Shown here piece after piece: positions 52,622-62,036 of a DNA stretch of 64,000 bases (positions are counted from its first letter, which is position 1; each line of letters opens with the position of its first letter). Made by a program: the position numbers and the translations under genes. The DNA is from Enterococcus devriesei (GTDB taxonomy: Bacteria; Bacillota; Bacilli; Lactobacillales; Enterococcaceae): positions 1-64,000 of the forward strand of contig NZ_JXKM01000003.1 of assembly GCF_001885905.1 (NCBI RefSeq), written 5' to 3'. Below the pieces are notes generated by a model that was given only the letters and a program-made list of their open reading frames with translations, did not search any database and was not told where the DNA came from.

Positions 52622-53977
52622 TTAAACCGTTGCATTACCTTCGGCTGTTTTATTTTCGTTTGCTAAATCTTTTTCGATTTGTTCTACACTTTCTCCTTGT
52701 TCTTGCAAGTAGTTCAATGAATCTACTTTACGAACAAATGGTAGATAGATGAAGAATCCTAGTGTTAGAACAAATGCTTGTAATACAGCTGTTCTCCAGC
52801 CGCCAACTAAGAATCCTGAAATAATTGGTGGTGTGGTCCACGGAACTTGAACCGCTGTAAATAATGGTACTAAGCCGGTGTATAGTGAGAAGTACGTTAC
52901 TACACCAGAAACCATTGGAGTCAAAATAAATGGTACCGCCATGATTGGATTCATCACAACCGGTGTAGCAAATAAAATTGGTTCATTGATATTGAAGAAG
53001 GCTGGTAGTAAAGCCAAACGTCCTAATTGTTTGAACTGAGCAGATTTCGCGAACATAACCATGAACATAACGATCCCAATCGTCATCCCTGCACCAGTCA
53101 CTGTCATAAATTGATCTAAAAATTGTTGTGTTACGATGTGTCCGCCGTTAGCAACCGTTAATTCTTTGCCTGAATTTAAAATCGTTGTATTTTGTAAAGA
53201 GTTGGCTTGTAGAATCGGACCCATGATCCCGCCGACTAGGGTTGAACCGTGTACTCCGAAGAACCACAAGAATGGAACCAAGAAGCCTAACATCATGGCA
53301 CCACCAAAGGTATCAGTTACCCCTTGCATTGGTGTTTGGATCACTTTATAGATAGCTTCGACCACTGTCGTGTTAAATACTTTATCAAAGATGATATAAA
53401 CCACTAATGAGAAGGTGGTAATCACTGCCGCTGGAATCAAAGCAGTAAATGAATTAGCTACGTTTGCCGGAACTTGTTCTGGCAATTTAATGCGGATGTC
53501 GCGTTTCAAGAACCAAGAGTAAGCCCAACCAACAAACAAACCAACTAAAATCGCGCTGATCATTCCTTGACCGCCTGTCCAGGTTTTATCGATAACGTTA
53601 GAAACCATCGCTTTCGTTTCTGCGTTGGTGGCAGTTGAATGTTGTGTCAAAAGGAAGACAACTAAAGAAATCATCCCTGCTGGCAAGCCTTCAAAGCCTT
53701 CTTCTTTAACATATGAATTTGCGATACCCATAACAGCAAAAATTGACATAATAGCAAATGATGCGCCGTACGCTTCGTTAAAATAAACATCTAAACCACT
53801 GTTGGCTACCCATTCTGACACGGCTGGAACCGGAAAATTCGCTAACAATAAGAAAACTGAACCAACGATCGTAAAGGGCATCGTGTATAGCATCCCATTA
53901 CGTAACGCCGTAATTGCTTTGGTATTTACAAATTTTAAAATAGGGGGTAATAATTTCTCGTTAATCCACTGATTCAT
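52622..53977 (-). CDS. PTS lactose/cellobiose-type EIIC
   Basis: 451 residues with about ten membrane helices. Start MNQWINEKLLPPILKFVNTK, the usual opening of the CelB-type family; active-site regions include NINEPILFATPVV. ATG at 53977 chosen (AGGAG eight bases upstream); the frame is open to 54163 but crosses promoter, cre and operator. First gene of the operon IIC-GH1-IIB-IIA. Confidence 0.93.
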   Translation of the reverse strand: MNQWINEKLLPPILKFVNTKAITALRNGMLYTMPFTIVGSVFLLLANFPVPAVSEWVANSGLDVYFNEAYGASFAIMSIFAVMGIANSYVKEEGFEGLPAGMISLVVFLLTQHSTATNAETKAMVSNVIDKTWTGGQGMISAILVGLFVGWAYSWFLKRDIRIKLPEQVPANVANSFTALIPAAVITTFSLVVYIIFDKVFNTTVVEAIYKVIQTPMQGVTDTFGGAMMLGFLVPFLWFFGVHGSTLVGGIMGPILQANSLQNTTILNSGKELTVANGGHIVTQQFLDQFMTVTGAGMTIGIVMFMVMFAKSAQFKQLGRLALLPAFFNINEPILFATPVVMNPIMAVPFILTPMVSGVVTYFSLYTGLVPLFTAVQVPWTTPPIISGFLVGGWRTAVLQAFVLTLGFFIYLPFVRKVDSLNYLQEQGESVEQIEKDLANENKTAEGNATV

Positions 53978-54027
53978 AAAAGATTCTCCTTTAAAAAAAT
54001 TATTTTGCTGCGATGGCCATTCCGCAT

Positions 54028-54042
54028 TGTATCCGTTTACAA
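54028..54042 (-). promoter_or_regulatory. cre site for CcpA
   Basis: On the minus strand TTGTAAACGGATACA fits the consensus WTGNAANCGNWNNCW at every position. It lies just downstream of a TATGAT -10 box of the PTS operon, so CcpA should block the operon when preferred sugar is present. Confidence 0.85.
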
Positions 54043-54079
54043 GTTTATCATAAGGGATAGCCGCGCTCATTGAAATACT

Positions 54080-54107
54080 TTTGGAACAGTGAGAAACATG
54101 TTCCAAA
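54080..54107. promoter_or_regulatory. Inverted repeat, probable RpiR-family operator
   Basis: TTTGGAACA, ten bases, TGTTCCAAA: perfect nine-base arms, upstream of the PTS promoter -35 area and downstream of the regulator gene. Confidence 0.6.
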
Positions 54108-54143
54108 CAAAAAAACAATTTTTTATTTCTTAGTATAAAAAGC

Positions 54144-54185
54144 CATAAAAAAAGCAATACCAAGACCGTTTATTCAGTCTTAGCA
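54144..54185 (-). terminator. Terminator of the RpiR-family gene
   Basis: Imperfect stem of the type GCAATACCAAGAC/GTCTTAGCATTG overlapping the gene end, followed by a T-run on the minus strand. It separates the regulator from the PTS operon. Confidence 0.6.
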
Positions 54186-54931
54186 TTGTTTTCTTGTTGA
54201 TAGGCTTGATGGGCAAGAATCTCTAACAGCGCGATCACCGGAACTTGAGTCGTTAAATTAATTGCCGCATCGGTGGGATCGGGACCAGAAACTTCTGGCA
54301 TATAATAGGAGATATTGAAATCCGCCATTTGCGCGATCGTAGAGTGCTGATCGTTGGTGATACTCAATATTTTTGCCCCATAACGCTTAAAGTCTTCGAT
54401 TTGCTTAATGATTTCCGTTGTTTCACCGGAAACAGACAAGGTGATCACCAAAGTTGTATCTAACCCTCTCGTTGGAACCGGAATAAACGGGTCCGTGATC
54501 GCATAGGCGTTAAATTTCAAATTAGAAAAGTAGCGGCTGCCGTAGGTTCCTAGCGTTCCGCTTGTTCCAATCCCGGTAAAAACCAAATGCTTACTGGTTA
54601 AAATTAAATCTACTGCCGGATCAAGGACCGCATGATAGCTTTCGTTATTGACTTTTTTTAGAAAGGCATCGACGTGGACATTCGCATCATAAAACGCTTC
54701 AAATGATTGGCGTTTTTGCGAAAGTTCTTCCTTTAGCGCGTATTTAAATTCGGAGTAGCCTGAGTAGCCCAGCTTATTCAAGCCTCGTAAAATCGTCGAA
54801 GTGGACACGTGACAATTATCGGAGAGCTCGCGAATCGTCATGCTGTAGACTTCTTCCATATGCTCCAAAATGTAGCGGTAAACCATCAGCTCCAATTCAT
54901 TTAATTCTTTGACCTTTTGCGAATCAAACAT
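54170..54931 (-). CDS. RpiR/MurR-family regulator of the PTS operon
   Basis: 253 residues. N-terminal HTH (about 15-75, MTIRELSDNCHVSTSTILRG) and a SIS sugar-phosphate domain (from about 110, VFTGIGTSGTLGTYGSRYF). Such regulators sense phosphosugars. Directly in front of the PTS operon in the same direction, separated by terminator, operator and cre. Probably activator or repressor of that operon. Confidence 0.88.
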   Translation of the reverse strand: MFDSQKVKELNELELMVYRYILEHMEEVYSMTIRELSDNCHVSTSTILRGLNKLGYSGYSEFKYALKEELSQKRQSFEAFYDANVHVDAFLKKVNNESYHAVLDPAVDLILTSKHLVFTGIGTSGTLGTYGSRYFSNLKFNAYAITDPFIPVPTRGLDTTLVITLSVSGETTEIIKQIEDFKRYGAKILSITNDQHSTIAQMADFNISYYMPEVSGPDPTDAAINLTTQVPVIALLEILAHQAYQQENNAKTE

Positions 54932-55300
54932 CCGTTTTCAACTCCTAAAAATGATCCTCTTTATTCTTGTTATTATCTCATAAAAATAAAAAATTACACA
55001 GCGTATTCAAGCCTTAATTAGCTTTACTTGAGAAAGGCATTCGCGAACTCACTCAGCTTTTTGCCAGTTTTTCTGCTCGCTTGATTGAGATTAGAAAAAT
55101 GGTATGCGTAACGACAATCAGAATCATTTTTCGTATTTTTGGAAAAATGATTCCCTAATTAGGAGTCAGCTGGGCAATCAGACCAAACGATTTCGAAATC
55201 GTTTGGCTTATTGCCGATAAAGCTAGTTCGTGAAGCCGGACATGGCTAGCCCTGCTGTCAAGCGATTTGTTCATGTGAAAATTTTGTGTTTCCTTTATAG
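54932..55300. other. Gene-free stretch with dispersed repeat, copy B
   Basis: The modules at 55042-55133 and 55206-55250 match copy A at 25.5-25.7 kb. Between them is the perfect palindrome AAACGATTTCGAAATCGTTT (55173-55192) inside larger GGCAAT/ATTGCC arms. No gene seen. Confidence 0.55.
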
Positions 55301-55302
55301 TT

Positions 55303-55338
55303 AAAAAAAGAGCTGCGGTCAATCATTGACCCAGCTCT
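55303..55338 (-). terminator. Terminator overlapping the end of the gene at 55323
   Basis: AGAGCTG-GGTCAA/TTGACC-CAGCTCT with seven T on the minus strand; the last codons of the gene form part of the stem. Confidence 0.75.
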
Positions 55339-56444
55339 GCTGCTTTTCTATTTTTTAGGTGACGTCTTTCTTGTTTGCGTTTAATGGCTTGGCGAAGCCC
55401 GACACGATAAACCTTGGGAATAGCAAGAAAGAAATTTTTAGTGAATTGATACGTTTCATATTTATTAATAATAAACGGGATGATTGTTTGTCCCTCATAT
55501 TTTTTTACATGATAGGTAATGAAATTACGGATAGCTTTCTCCCGCGCAATACCTGTTTTTCCTTTTAGCGATAAGCAAAATGACAGGATCTCATCAAAAT
55601 AGCGGTTCTTTGCTGCTTCATAACTTTCATTCACGAATTGATCCAATTTAATAAAGTCTGTTAATCTGCGTGCAAAAAAGATCCGCGTTTGATATAGCGG
55701 TGTCACGATATCTTGATCAAAATCAGTTAAATATTTTTCAAAGGCCTGCTTATCCGCTAAGAATGACGACTCCTTTTTATCGAAGACTTCTCGATCGACT
55801 TGATTGATCTCGCCTAAGACTGCCAAATAATCCGCAATAAATAGAGGCATCTCTACTTGACGGAAGGCTAAGACACGATCCGCCAGCTTTTGATTCAAGG
55901 CAATTGGTCGCCGCAGTGTGTTGTTGCGATAATAAGCAAAGACATAGCGTTGCCATAGATCTTCTGGAAAGGCGATCGGTTTTGCGGTCAGCCATAAAAG
56001 TTCATCTAAGGCTAGATCAACATGAGCCACGCCTTTTTTGATATCCTCCGCGATGCTCTGGGGAATCCCTAGATGATCTTTAAAGTGCTGAATCCCTAAA
56101 TGAACCTCTTGGCCGGTTTGCTTCGACTCGATCACAAATTGATACTTCAGAGGCCGGCCACAATCACATTTTAGCTGACTGCGTTTGCCTCGCTCATAGT
56201 CATCGTCAATGTTCAGTCGAACAAACTCCCAGTCAGAGGTAAATAAATATTGATTTTGTAAAAACAGCGAACGCACCTGATATTTCTTTTGTTGATTAAC
56301 CAGTTCTTGCTGTGGTTTCGTTAATTGCTGAAATAAGCTTTTTCTTTCATTATTGTCATAGGTCACATGGCATTCCAGTGGGTAATCACTTAATCCATAA
56401 TTGTTTGGATACCACTGAGTGTAGACTTCTAAATAATTATCCAT
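55323..56444 (-). CDS. Uncharacterised 373-residue protein with zinc-knuckle-like motif
   Basis: Soluble, charged and mainly helical, with LKCDCGRPLKYQFVIESK near 93-110 and a following HLGIQHFKDHLG; Cys-x-Cys plus His residues may bind a metal. The C-terminus is very basic (RQAIKRKQERRHLKNRKAAE). I know no characterised relative. 20 bases behind a small acidic gene at 56465, so perhaps one operon with it. Confidence 0.65.
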   Translation of the reverse strand: MDNYLEVYTQWYPNNYGLSDYPLECHVTYDNNERKSLFQQLTKPQQELVNQQKKYQVRSLFLQNQYLFTSDWEFVRLNIDDDYERGKRSQLKCDCGRPLKYQFVIESKQTGQEVHLGIQHFKDHLGIPQSIAEDIKKGVAHVDLALDELLWLTAKPIAFPEDLWQRYVFAYYRNNTLRRPIALNQKLADRVLAFRQVEMPLFIADYLAVLGEINQVDREVFDKKESSFLADKQAFEKYLTDFDQDIVTPLYQTRIFFARRLTDFIKLDQFVNESYEAAKNRYFDEILSFCLSLKGKTGIAREKAIRNFITYHVKKYEGQTIIPFIINKYETYQFTKNFFLAIPKVYRVGLRQAIKRKQERRHLKNRKAAELGQ

Positions 56445-56464
56445 TGCTTGTCTATTTTCAAAGA

Positions 56465-56731
56465 TTATTTCTTAGAGTCAAATTTTTCTTCGACGTCTTC
56501 GATCAGTTCTTTTACTTCTTCTTTCAATGATTTATGGGGAAGCTCTTCATCTACGGCATTTGAGCCAGAGCGAGCAACTTCCTTTGGTTCACTGGAATTA
56601 CTGCCGGCCATTGCTTCTGATTTATGTTCTGTTTCGTTAGAATTAGTCCCCGCCAACGCTACATCGTCATCTGTTTTTGGTGCCATTGAGCCTCTTAATC
56701 GGCGTTTTTTTTCATTATCATAATTCGTCAT
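56465..56731 (-). CDS. Small acidic low-complexity protein with GSN repeats
   Basis: 88 residues, no membrane helix. Three short repeats of the type A-AGTNSNE, A-AGSNSSE and A-SGSNAVDE occupy the middle; the ends are charged (YDNEKKRRLRGSM; LKEEVKELIEDVEEKFDSKK). Likely disordered with a terminal helix. Unknown role; AGGAG lies before the ATG. Confidence 0.55.
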   Translation of the reverse strand: MTNYDNEKKRRLRGSMAPKTDDDVALAGTNSNETEHKSEAMAGSNSSEPKEVARSGSNAVDEELPHKSLKEEVKELIEDVEEKFDSKK

Positions 56732-56832
56732 CTTACTTCACTCCTTGTCCTTTAAAAATAGTTTACCTGATCCCTCGAAAGAAAGCCAAAGTTAGCCATT
56801 TGTCGAAGCTTTCTCTTAAAAATTTCCTTGAA

Positions 56833-57981
56833 TCATCCATGAACCCGCTGCGTAAAATATTTTAATAAAAATGGCGAAGCTAAAGTCGTGAATAGAATAA
56901 TCAAAATAAAAGCGGAATAATAATCTTGACGGACTAGCTCCGCCTGATAACCTAGCTGTAAAATAATCAGCGCCATCTCACCGCGAGAAACCATACCAGA
57001 ACCCACCATCAAGCTGCTACTTTTTGAAAATCCAGAAAACCGACTGCCGATAAACCCACCTAATAGCTTAGAAGCGATCGCCAAAATAGTCAAAGCTAAA
57101 ATGAAAAAACCTTGTGGAACCAACCGTGTGAAGGATACTTCCAACCCGATATTCACAAAAAAGACGGGAATGAAGACCGCATAACCAATCGCCTCGACAT
57201 TCAACTGAACTTCTTGTCGGACTTTCGTTTGACCGATGGCAACCCCTGCAAAAAAAGCACCGACGACCGAGCTCAAGCTAACCAAATCAGCGAGATAAGA
57301 CATTCCTAAACAAATAATTAGCGAAACAATGATCACCGAGGATTCCGCCAATAATTTATTGCTTAATTGCATCAAATACGGCGCACCCCAGCGAACCAAA
57401 AAGAAAATGACACAGAAGTATAAGACTTGTTCCACTAAAATCAACGGTAATTTAGCAGAAGCCGTCGGTTCGCCTGTCAGCATTGACATACTCAAGCTGA
57501 CAATCAAAATAACTAATAGATCATCCGCTACCGAAGCCCCTAGAATCGTCGAGCCTTCTTTCGTATTGATCGCTCGCAACTCCTTCAATACTTCCACCGA
57601 GATACTCACCGACGTCGCCGCTAAGATTAGCCCTAAGAAAAAAGATTCATCCAGCGCGACCCCAAAGCCATAGCCGCTTATTGTACCTAGTGCCACTGGA
57701 AAAATAATTCCTAAAATAGCCACATAGAGACTCGGACGAAGGTATTTTCTTAACAGCTTCAAATTACTTTCGATGCCGGCTAAGAACATCAAAATAATCA
57801 CGCCGATCTCCGAAAAATCCGAAACTAAAATATCCGGATGAACAAACCTCAGCCCCGCATTCCCTAAAAGAATCCCGACTAACAGCTGTCCAATCACGGA
57901 TGGAATGCCCATCCGCCTTGAAAAATGTCCAGCGATCGTTGTTGTAAATAAAATCAACGTTAAAATGCCAATAAATTCCAT
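56833..57981 (-). CDS. Monovalent cation:proton antiporter (NapA/KefB type)
   Basis: 382 residues with about 12 membrane helices, CPA2 family. Features are FSRRMGIPSVIGQLLVGILL, FLAGIESNLKLLRKYL and the ion-site region ASVADDLLVIL with the Asp pair. It exchanges sodium or potassium for protons. No C-terminal nucleotide-binding domain. Separated by 12 bases from the gene at 57994, so probably co-transcribed. Confidence 0.85.
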   Translation of the reverse strand: MEFIGILTLILFTTTIAGHFSRRMGIPSVIGQLLVGILLGNAGLRFVHPDILVSDFSEIGVIILMFLAGIESNLKLLRKYLRPSLYVAILGIIFPVALGTISGYGFGVALDESFFLGLILAATSVSISVEVLKELRAINTKEGSTILGASVADDLLVILIVSLSMSMLTGEPTASAKLPLILVEQVLYFCVIFFLVRWGAPYLMQLSNKLLAESSVIIVSLIICLGMSYLADLVSLSSVVGAFFAGVAIGQTKVRQEVQLNVEAIGYAVFIPVFFVNIGLEVSFTRLVPQGFFILALTILAIASKLLGGFIGSRFSGFSKSSSLMVGSGMVSRGEMALIILQLGYQAELVRQDYYSAFILIILFTTLASPFLLKYFTQRVHG

Positions 57982-57993
57982 GACAATCCCCTT

Positions 57994-59643
57994 TCATTTT
58001 TTGAAAAATTGATACCCAATCCAAAAAAGCAACAGCAGCCAACCGATTCCGCAGCCAAATAAGAGCCAGGTCACATAAGCAGGCGGCATGTAACGCAGCT
58101 GAATCGTATTTTTGCCCGCTACTTGGTTGATAGTTGGTGTACCGATATCTGATAAAGCCAGCGGCTGGATTTCTTGATTACCCGAATACAGTCGCGTATT
58201 TTGATAAACGATCACTGGTACTTGAGTCGTTCCCGCTTTTTGGGCGGTCCAACTCACTTGCAACTGCCCATGCTTGATCGTTTTAGAAAAGCCTTTTCTC
58301 TCTGCTAAAATTTGCTTCTCATAACTTACGTATTTATTTTCATTGTTCTCGTGATAGATCGGCAAATAATCCGGGCTGGATTTTTCAACCGACCGCAATG
58401 CCAAATCCAGATCCGCCGTAAAAAAACTGGCTCGTGCTTGCGCTTCCGGCACCTGGACAAAGGTATGCTTGGCAGCCAAGCTCTGGTTGTCCCAGCGTTG
58501 TAACTCTTGTATAAGAACCTGAAGATTTTGACCGACACTGATCAAACTAACAATTGCCAAAAGGACCAGTGCGCTTTTTTTTCTTGGCAAGTGTTCAAAC
58601 ATCAACGCAGTAAATAAGAAGAACAATACAGTAAAAGGGGCGAAAAAACGAAAAGGAAATTGAACGAGTGAAACAAACGGAACCTGATGGGCGATTAACC
58701 AATCCCATGGAACGATACCGGTAGAAAGAAAGAAAAACAATCCACCAATGATAACTAACTGTTTCGTAAAACGTTCCAGTCTGCGCCAATAAAAAATACA
58801 CAGCAAAAGACTGGCAACCAGCAGCAGCCATAAAAATTTAGGATACTGCAGCCAATAAGAACCGCCAAGATCGATCGACTTTTCACTCATCTGCTGATTG
58901 GTAAAAGGCATTTTTAACTGGTCATCGGAGTTAATCAGAAAAAAACTAAGCCAAACATTACTGGATAAGCCGGCATATAGAACTAGCGACTTCAAAAAAA
59001 CTTTCACCGTATTAGACCAGCTTGCTTGCCTAATACCATAATCAATGAAAAAAGGCAGATAAATCAAGCTCACCATCACAGCCGTTAACATGTGGATCTG
59101 AGTCATGACAGCGATACTCACCGCAACCTTCAAGATTGGAAAGCGCTGATTCTTCATATCGATGATTGGCAATAGACACAGTGGCAGCAAACTGGTTCCC
59201 CAACTAGTAAAGCCTTGGTTCAAGACCCAATAATTAATCGAATAAGTCGTCATGAATATAATGGAGCTCAAAAGAGCTGTTGATTCACGGACCTTTGCAT
59301 AACTCAGCAGTTTAAACAGCGAGCAGCCGGCAATCAAATAGACTAAAAAATTCGATAGGACTTGATACTTGAACCAGCTGCCAGCAAGCAAGACTAGCAC
59401 ACCTTGCAAATAAGAAAAAATCGGTCCATAAATCGCGTTCACGATGCGACCAGATTGTTGAAAGCCAAATATTGAAATAAAGTAACTGAAAGTTCCGGTT
59501 CTGATTTGTTCCGCCGTTTCATAAAAACGATTATAATGAAACAACGCGTCCGCGCCTAAAATCAGCTTATGAGTAAAGAGTTGAGGCATCACAAAAAGCC
59601 CCGCAATCAACGTTAAAACTAAATAATAATGCCAACGTTTCAT
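57994..59643 (-). CDS. Polytopic membrane protein (PTPS-related / YfhO-like)
   Basis: 549 residues, about 12 membrane helices then an extracellular beta-rich domain of about 100 residues, and a last helix. The first segment has LILGADALFHYNRFYE, an Asp/His site like that of GT-C-type glycosyltransferases; the family is named after 6-pyruvoyl-tetrahydropterin synthase only by annotation. Possible role in cell-surface glycans. Directly upstream of the antiporter gene. Confidence 0.65.
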   Translation of the reverse strand: MKRWHYYLVLTLIAGLFVMPQLFTHKLILGADALFHYNRFYETAEQIRTGTFSYFISIFGFQQSGRIVNAIYGPIFSYLQGVLVLLAGSWFKYQVLSNFLVYLIAGCSLFKLLSYAKVRESTALLSSIIFMTTYSINYWVLNQGFTSWGTSLLPLCLLPIIDMKNQRFPILKVAVSIAVMTQIHMLTAVMVSLIYLPFFIDYGIRQASWSNTVKVFLKSLVLYAGLSSNVWLSFFLINSDDQLKMPFTNQQMSEKSIDLGGSYWLQYPKFLWLLLVASLLLCIFYWRRLERFTKQLVIIGGLFFFLSTGIVPWDWLIAHQVPFVSLVQFPFRFFAPFTVLFFLFTALMFEHLPRKKSALVLLAIVSLISVGQNLQVLIQELQRWDNQSLAAKHTFVQVPEAQARASFFTADLDLALRSVEKSSPDYLPIYHENNENKYVSYEKQILAERKGFSKTIKHGQLQVSWTAQKAGTTQVPVIVYQNTRLYSGNQEIQPLALSDIGTPTINQVAGKNTIQLRYMPPAYVTWLLFGCGIGWLLLLFWIGYQFFKK

Positions 59644-59721
59644 AAAGGACCTCCTCTAAATAGACTTTATTCTTACTCTAGCCTATTTTAAAAAGAAGTG
59701 AAACTAAAACGCCTAACACAA

Positions 59722-60927
59722 TCAGCTAGTCCGCTGAACTGTCCCCCATACGATTACCGTCCCTATAATCGAGATCACGGTTCCAATCAACAACATGGCT
59801 TGAACGGACAGAAAGTTCAGCATTTGACCCCCTACTAGTGAACCAATAATACCGCCAACTGTATTGGCCATTGCCATTAGTGTCTGGCCTTTGACTAAAT
59901 CCTTTTGGGGAATGATTTGATTGGTATAGTAGACCGATGCCATCGTATGCATCGCAAAACCGACCATTTGTAACCCTTGAGCCAAATTAATCATAAAAAG
60001 ATTCCCTGCAAATAAAATAATCAACGCTTTGATTGAAAAGAAAAGGGCCGCGCCACGCATCAAGGAATGAATCTTAAAATGTTTCAGCAGCCAAGAAAAG
60101 AAAAACATCGTCGGCAATTCACTCAATGCGGCGATAGACAACGACGTACCAACATTTGCTTCACTGCCACCTAAAGGCTGCATGATCTGGAACATATAAC
60201 TATTGACGATCGTATGAAAAACAAATAATAAAGAGGCACCTGCCAATAAACCCATAAAACGTTTGTACTTCTTCATAAAAGAAAAAAGATCAATCGGTTC
60301 TTCAAGCTGATCTTCAGCCGTCTCTATCATTAACAAAGAGTCTGAATAATTGCCCCCGTGTTTTCGTGTATCTAAAAACAAGGTAATCACCATAAAGAAA
60401 AGAAAAATGCCAATCAATAAAAATAAAATTATATTCGCCGAAAAAGCTTCAATCAAAACCCCCGTTACCGCCGCTGCCCCGGCAAAAGCCAATGAGCCTA
60501 ACCCACGAGCCAAACCGAAGTTCAATCCGTAGCCGCGACTAATAAAAAAAGTTCCAATTGCAATCGTCAACGGCTGCAGCAAAACTAAACAAGCATACAG
60601 CAGCACGTACACCACCGCGACAATCAAGAATTCTTTCGGCAAAAGGACTAAGACGCCGGAAAATAAAACTAACAGAGCCGCCATCCCCGCGGCTAATTGC
60701 GACAGCCGAATACGCGTCATCCGATCAGCAAACGAAGCCAAAAACGGCTGAACGATCGCCGCTAATAAATTTGCCAATGCCAGTACCATTCCGATCTGCC
60801 CATTCGTAAAATCCCGTGATAACAAAAATACAGAAGTAAAAGTTCCTAAAACCGAGTAGCCCATCCAATAAGGAACCTGCATCCCGATATATTGTAAATT
60901 TAATTTCAGCTGCTTTGAATTTTCCAT
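59722..60927 (-). CDS. MFS transporter, LacY-like (MFS_1_like) type
   Basis: 401 residues, about 12 membrane helices. Start MENSKQLKLNLQYIGMQVPY, then FLASFADRMTRIRLSQLAAG as motif A. Build as in oligosaccharide or nucleoside proton symporters. ATG at 60927 with GGAGG in front. Single gene, 78 bases upstream of the polytopic membrane protein. Confidence 0.8.
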   Translation of the reverse strand: MENSKQLKLNLQYIGMQVPYWMGYSVLGTFTSVFLLSRDFTNGQIGMVLALANLLAAIVQPFLASFADRMTRIRLSQLAAGMAALLVLFSGVLVLLPKEFLIVAVVYVLLYACLVLLQPLTIAIGTFFISRGYGLNFGLARGLGSLAFAGAAAVTGVLIEAFSANIILFLLIGIFLFFMVITLFLDTRKHGGNYSDSLLMIETAEDQLEEPIDLFSFMKKYKRFMGLLAGASLLFVFHTIVNSYMFQIMQPLGGSEANVGTSLSIAALSELPTMFFFSWLLKHFKIHSLMRGAALFFSIKALIILFAGNLFMINLAQGLQMVGFAMHTMASVYYTNQIIPQKDLVKGQTLMAMANTVGGIIGSLVGGQMLNFLSVQAMLLIGTVISIIGTVIVWGTVQRTS

Positions 60928-61022
60928 ATTTCCTCCAAACACTCCATTTTCAATTCATTATACTTGATAAAAAATGGGAAAACAGAACAATTCCAAAATA
61001 AATTGCCCCTAAAACTAGCGGA

Positions 61023-61063
61023 AAAAAATAGGCTTAGAGAGTTTTTGCTCTCTAAGCCTATTT
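61023..61063 (-). terminator. Terminator of the rhodanese lipoprotein gene
   Basis: AATAGGCTTAGAGAG/CTCTCTAAGCCTATT with a seven-T run on the minus strand. Confidence 0.85.
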
Positions 61064-61065
61064 GA

Positions 61066-61545
61066 TTATTCAGTTACCCAAAGTTTCTTGTCATCTTTAT
61101 ACGGCCATTTTTTCGCGCCATTTTCAATGATATGCATACGTGAAGCATCGACCCCTTCGTCGATTAAAATCGAAACTGTGCGTTTCGCACCACTGCCGCC
61201 ACCAGGACAGACAACATAGATTGGGTTATCCCCTTCTTTAAATTGATCCGCATGATCTACAACCACTTTTTCAAGCTTCTCTGTATCTACTGGATAGGCT
61301 GGAACACTGATCGAATTCGGCAAATGGCCTTTTTTGAAGTCAGATTCTGGTTGGATATCAATTATTTGATAACTGTCCTTCGACTCACTCTCAATCACTT
61401 TTTTCATATCCTTCGGTGCGATCATCTGCCAATCGATATCAGCTTCAGCACGATCTTCCTTCGCATCGCCTTTCGCACAACCAGTTACTACGACAGCAAA
61501 GACTGCCAATAAAATCATTACAATTCCATTTACTCTTTTTTTCAC
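61066..61545 (-). CDS. Rhodanese-domain lipoprotein
   Basis: 159 residues from GTG 61545 (AAGGA upstream). Lipoprotein signal with lipobox VVTGC, then a charged linker and a rhodanese-like domain (QIIDIQPESDFKKGHLPNSI). The active loop is CPGGGSGAKR, one residue longer and Gly-richer than usual CxxGxR. It would act on the outer face of the membrane. Not next to the sulfur island at 47-50 kb. Longer frame to 61563 lacks support. Confidence 0.75.
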   Translation of the reverse strand: MKKRVNGIVMILLAVFAVVVTGCAKGDAKEDRAEADIDWQMIAPKDMKKVIESESKDSYQIIDIQPESDFKKGHLPNSISVPAYPVDTEKLEKVVVDHADQFKEGDNPIYVVCPGGGSGAKRTVSILIDEGVDASRMHIIENGAKKWPYKDDKKLWVTE

Positions 61546-62036
61546 TTTAAATCCTTCTTCCATATCAAATTTTTTTGCATGGAAAAACTTTCATCAAGCT
61601 GAAGATCCCCGATATTTTTTTATTTCGCAACCACTAGTGAAATTGGTCACAAATAATGCCGTCAAGATAGTGTTGATGAAAGAATTTCTGCCCGTCCTTA
61701 GAGACTCTAAGTATCCATTTTTCTCATGATCATAAACGATACGCTGACAATTCTCTCACCTCCACCCGCTGTATGTAAGGGTTATCTTCAAATAAAGTAT
61801 ATAGAAAGGAACCATGCTTTTCAATAACTATTTAATCGATAAAATAAAAAATAGAAATAATAATAAACAGCGTTAATTAAACACTCAGACAAGATTTTAA
61901 ATCGCCAATAACCATTTTTTTATAACGATCATTATAATAATTAAAAAAATCAAAATAACTTTGAAGCATCGAATGGAATCGCTTATAATCTTAATAGTAA
62001 GAAGACGGTTTCACAAGACGAAAAGGAGGTTTTTTA
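61546..62036. other. AT-rich divergent region upstream of the OCD-family gene
   Basis: No gene seen. Holds the promoter at 61961-61989 and AT-rich tracts at 61840-61950. A promoter for the lipoprotein gene must be near 61560-61620 but is not clear. Confidence 0.5.
61961..61989 (+). promoter_or_regulatory. Promoter of the OCD-tautomerase operon
   Basis: TTGAAG and TATAAT, 17 bases apart, 48 bases in front of the ATG. Confidence 0.65.

Noticed and set aside
57329-57673. 114-codon plus-strand open frame
   Set aside because: Antisense to the cation antiporter and low-complexity; no initiation signal.
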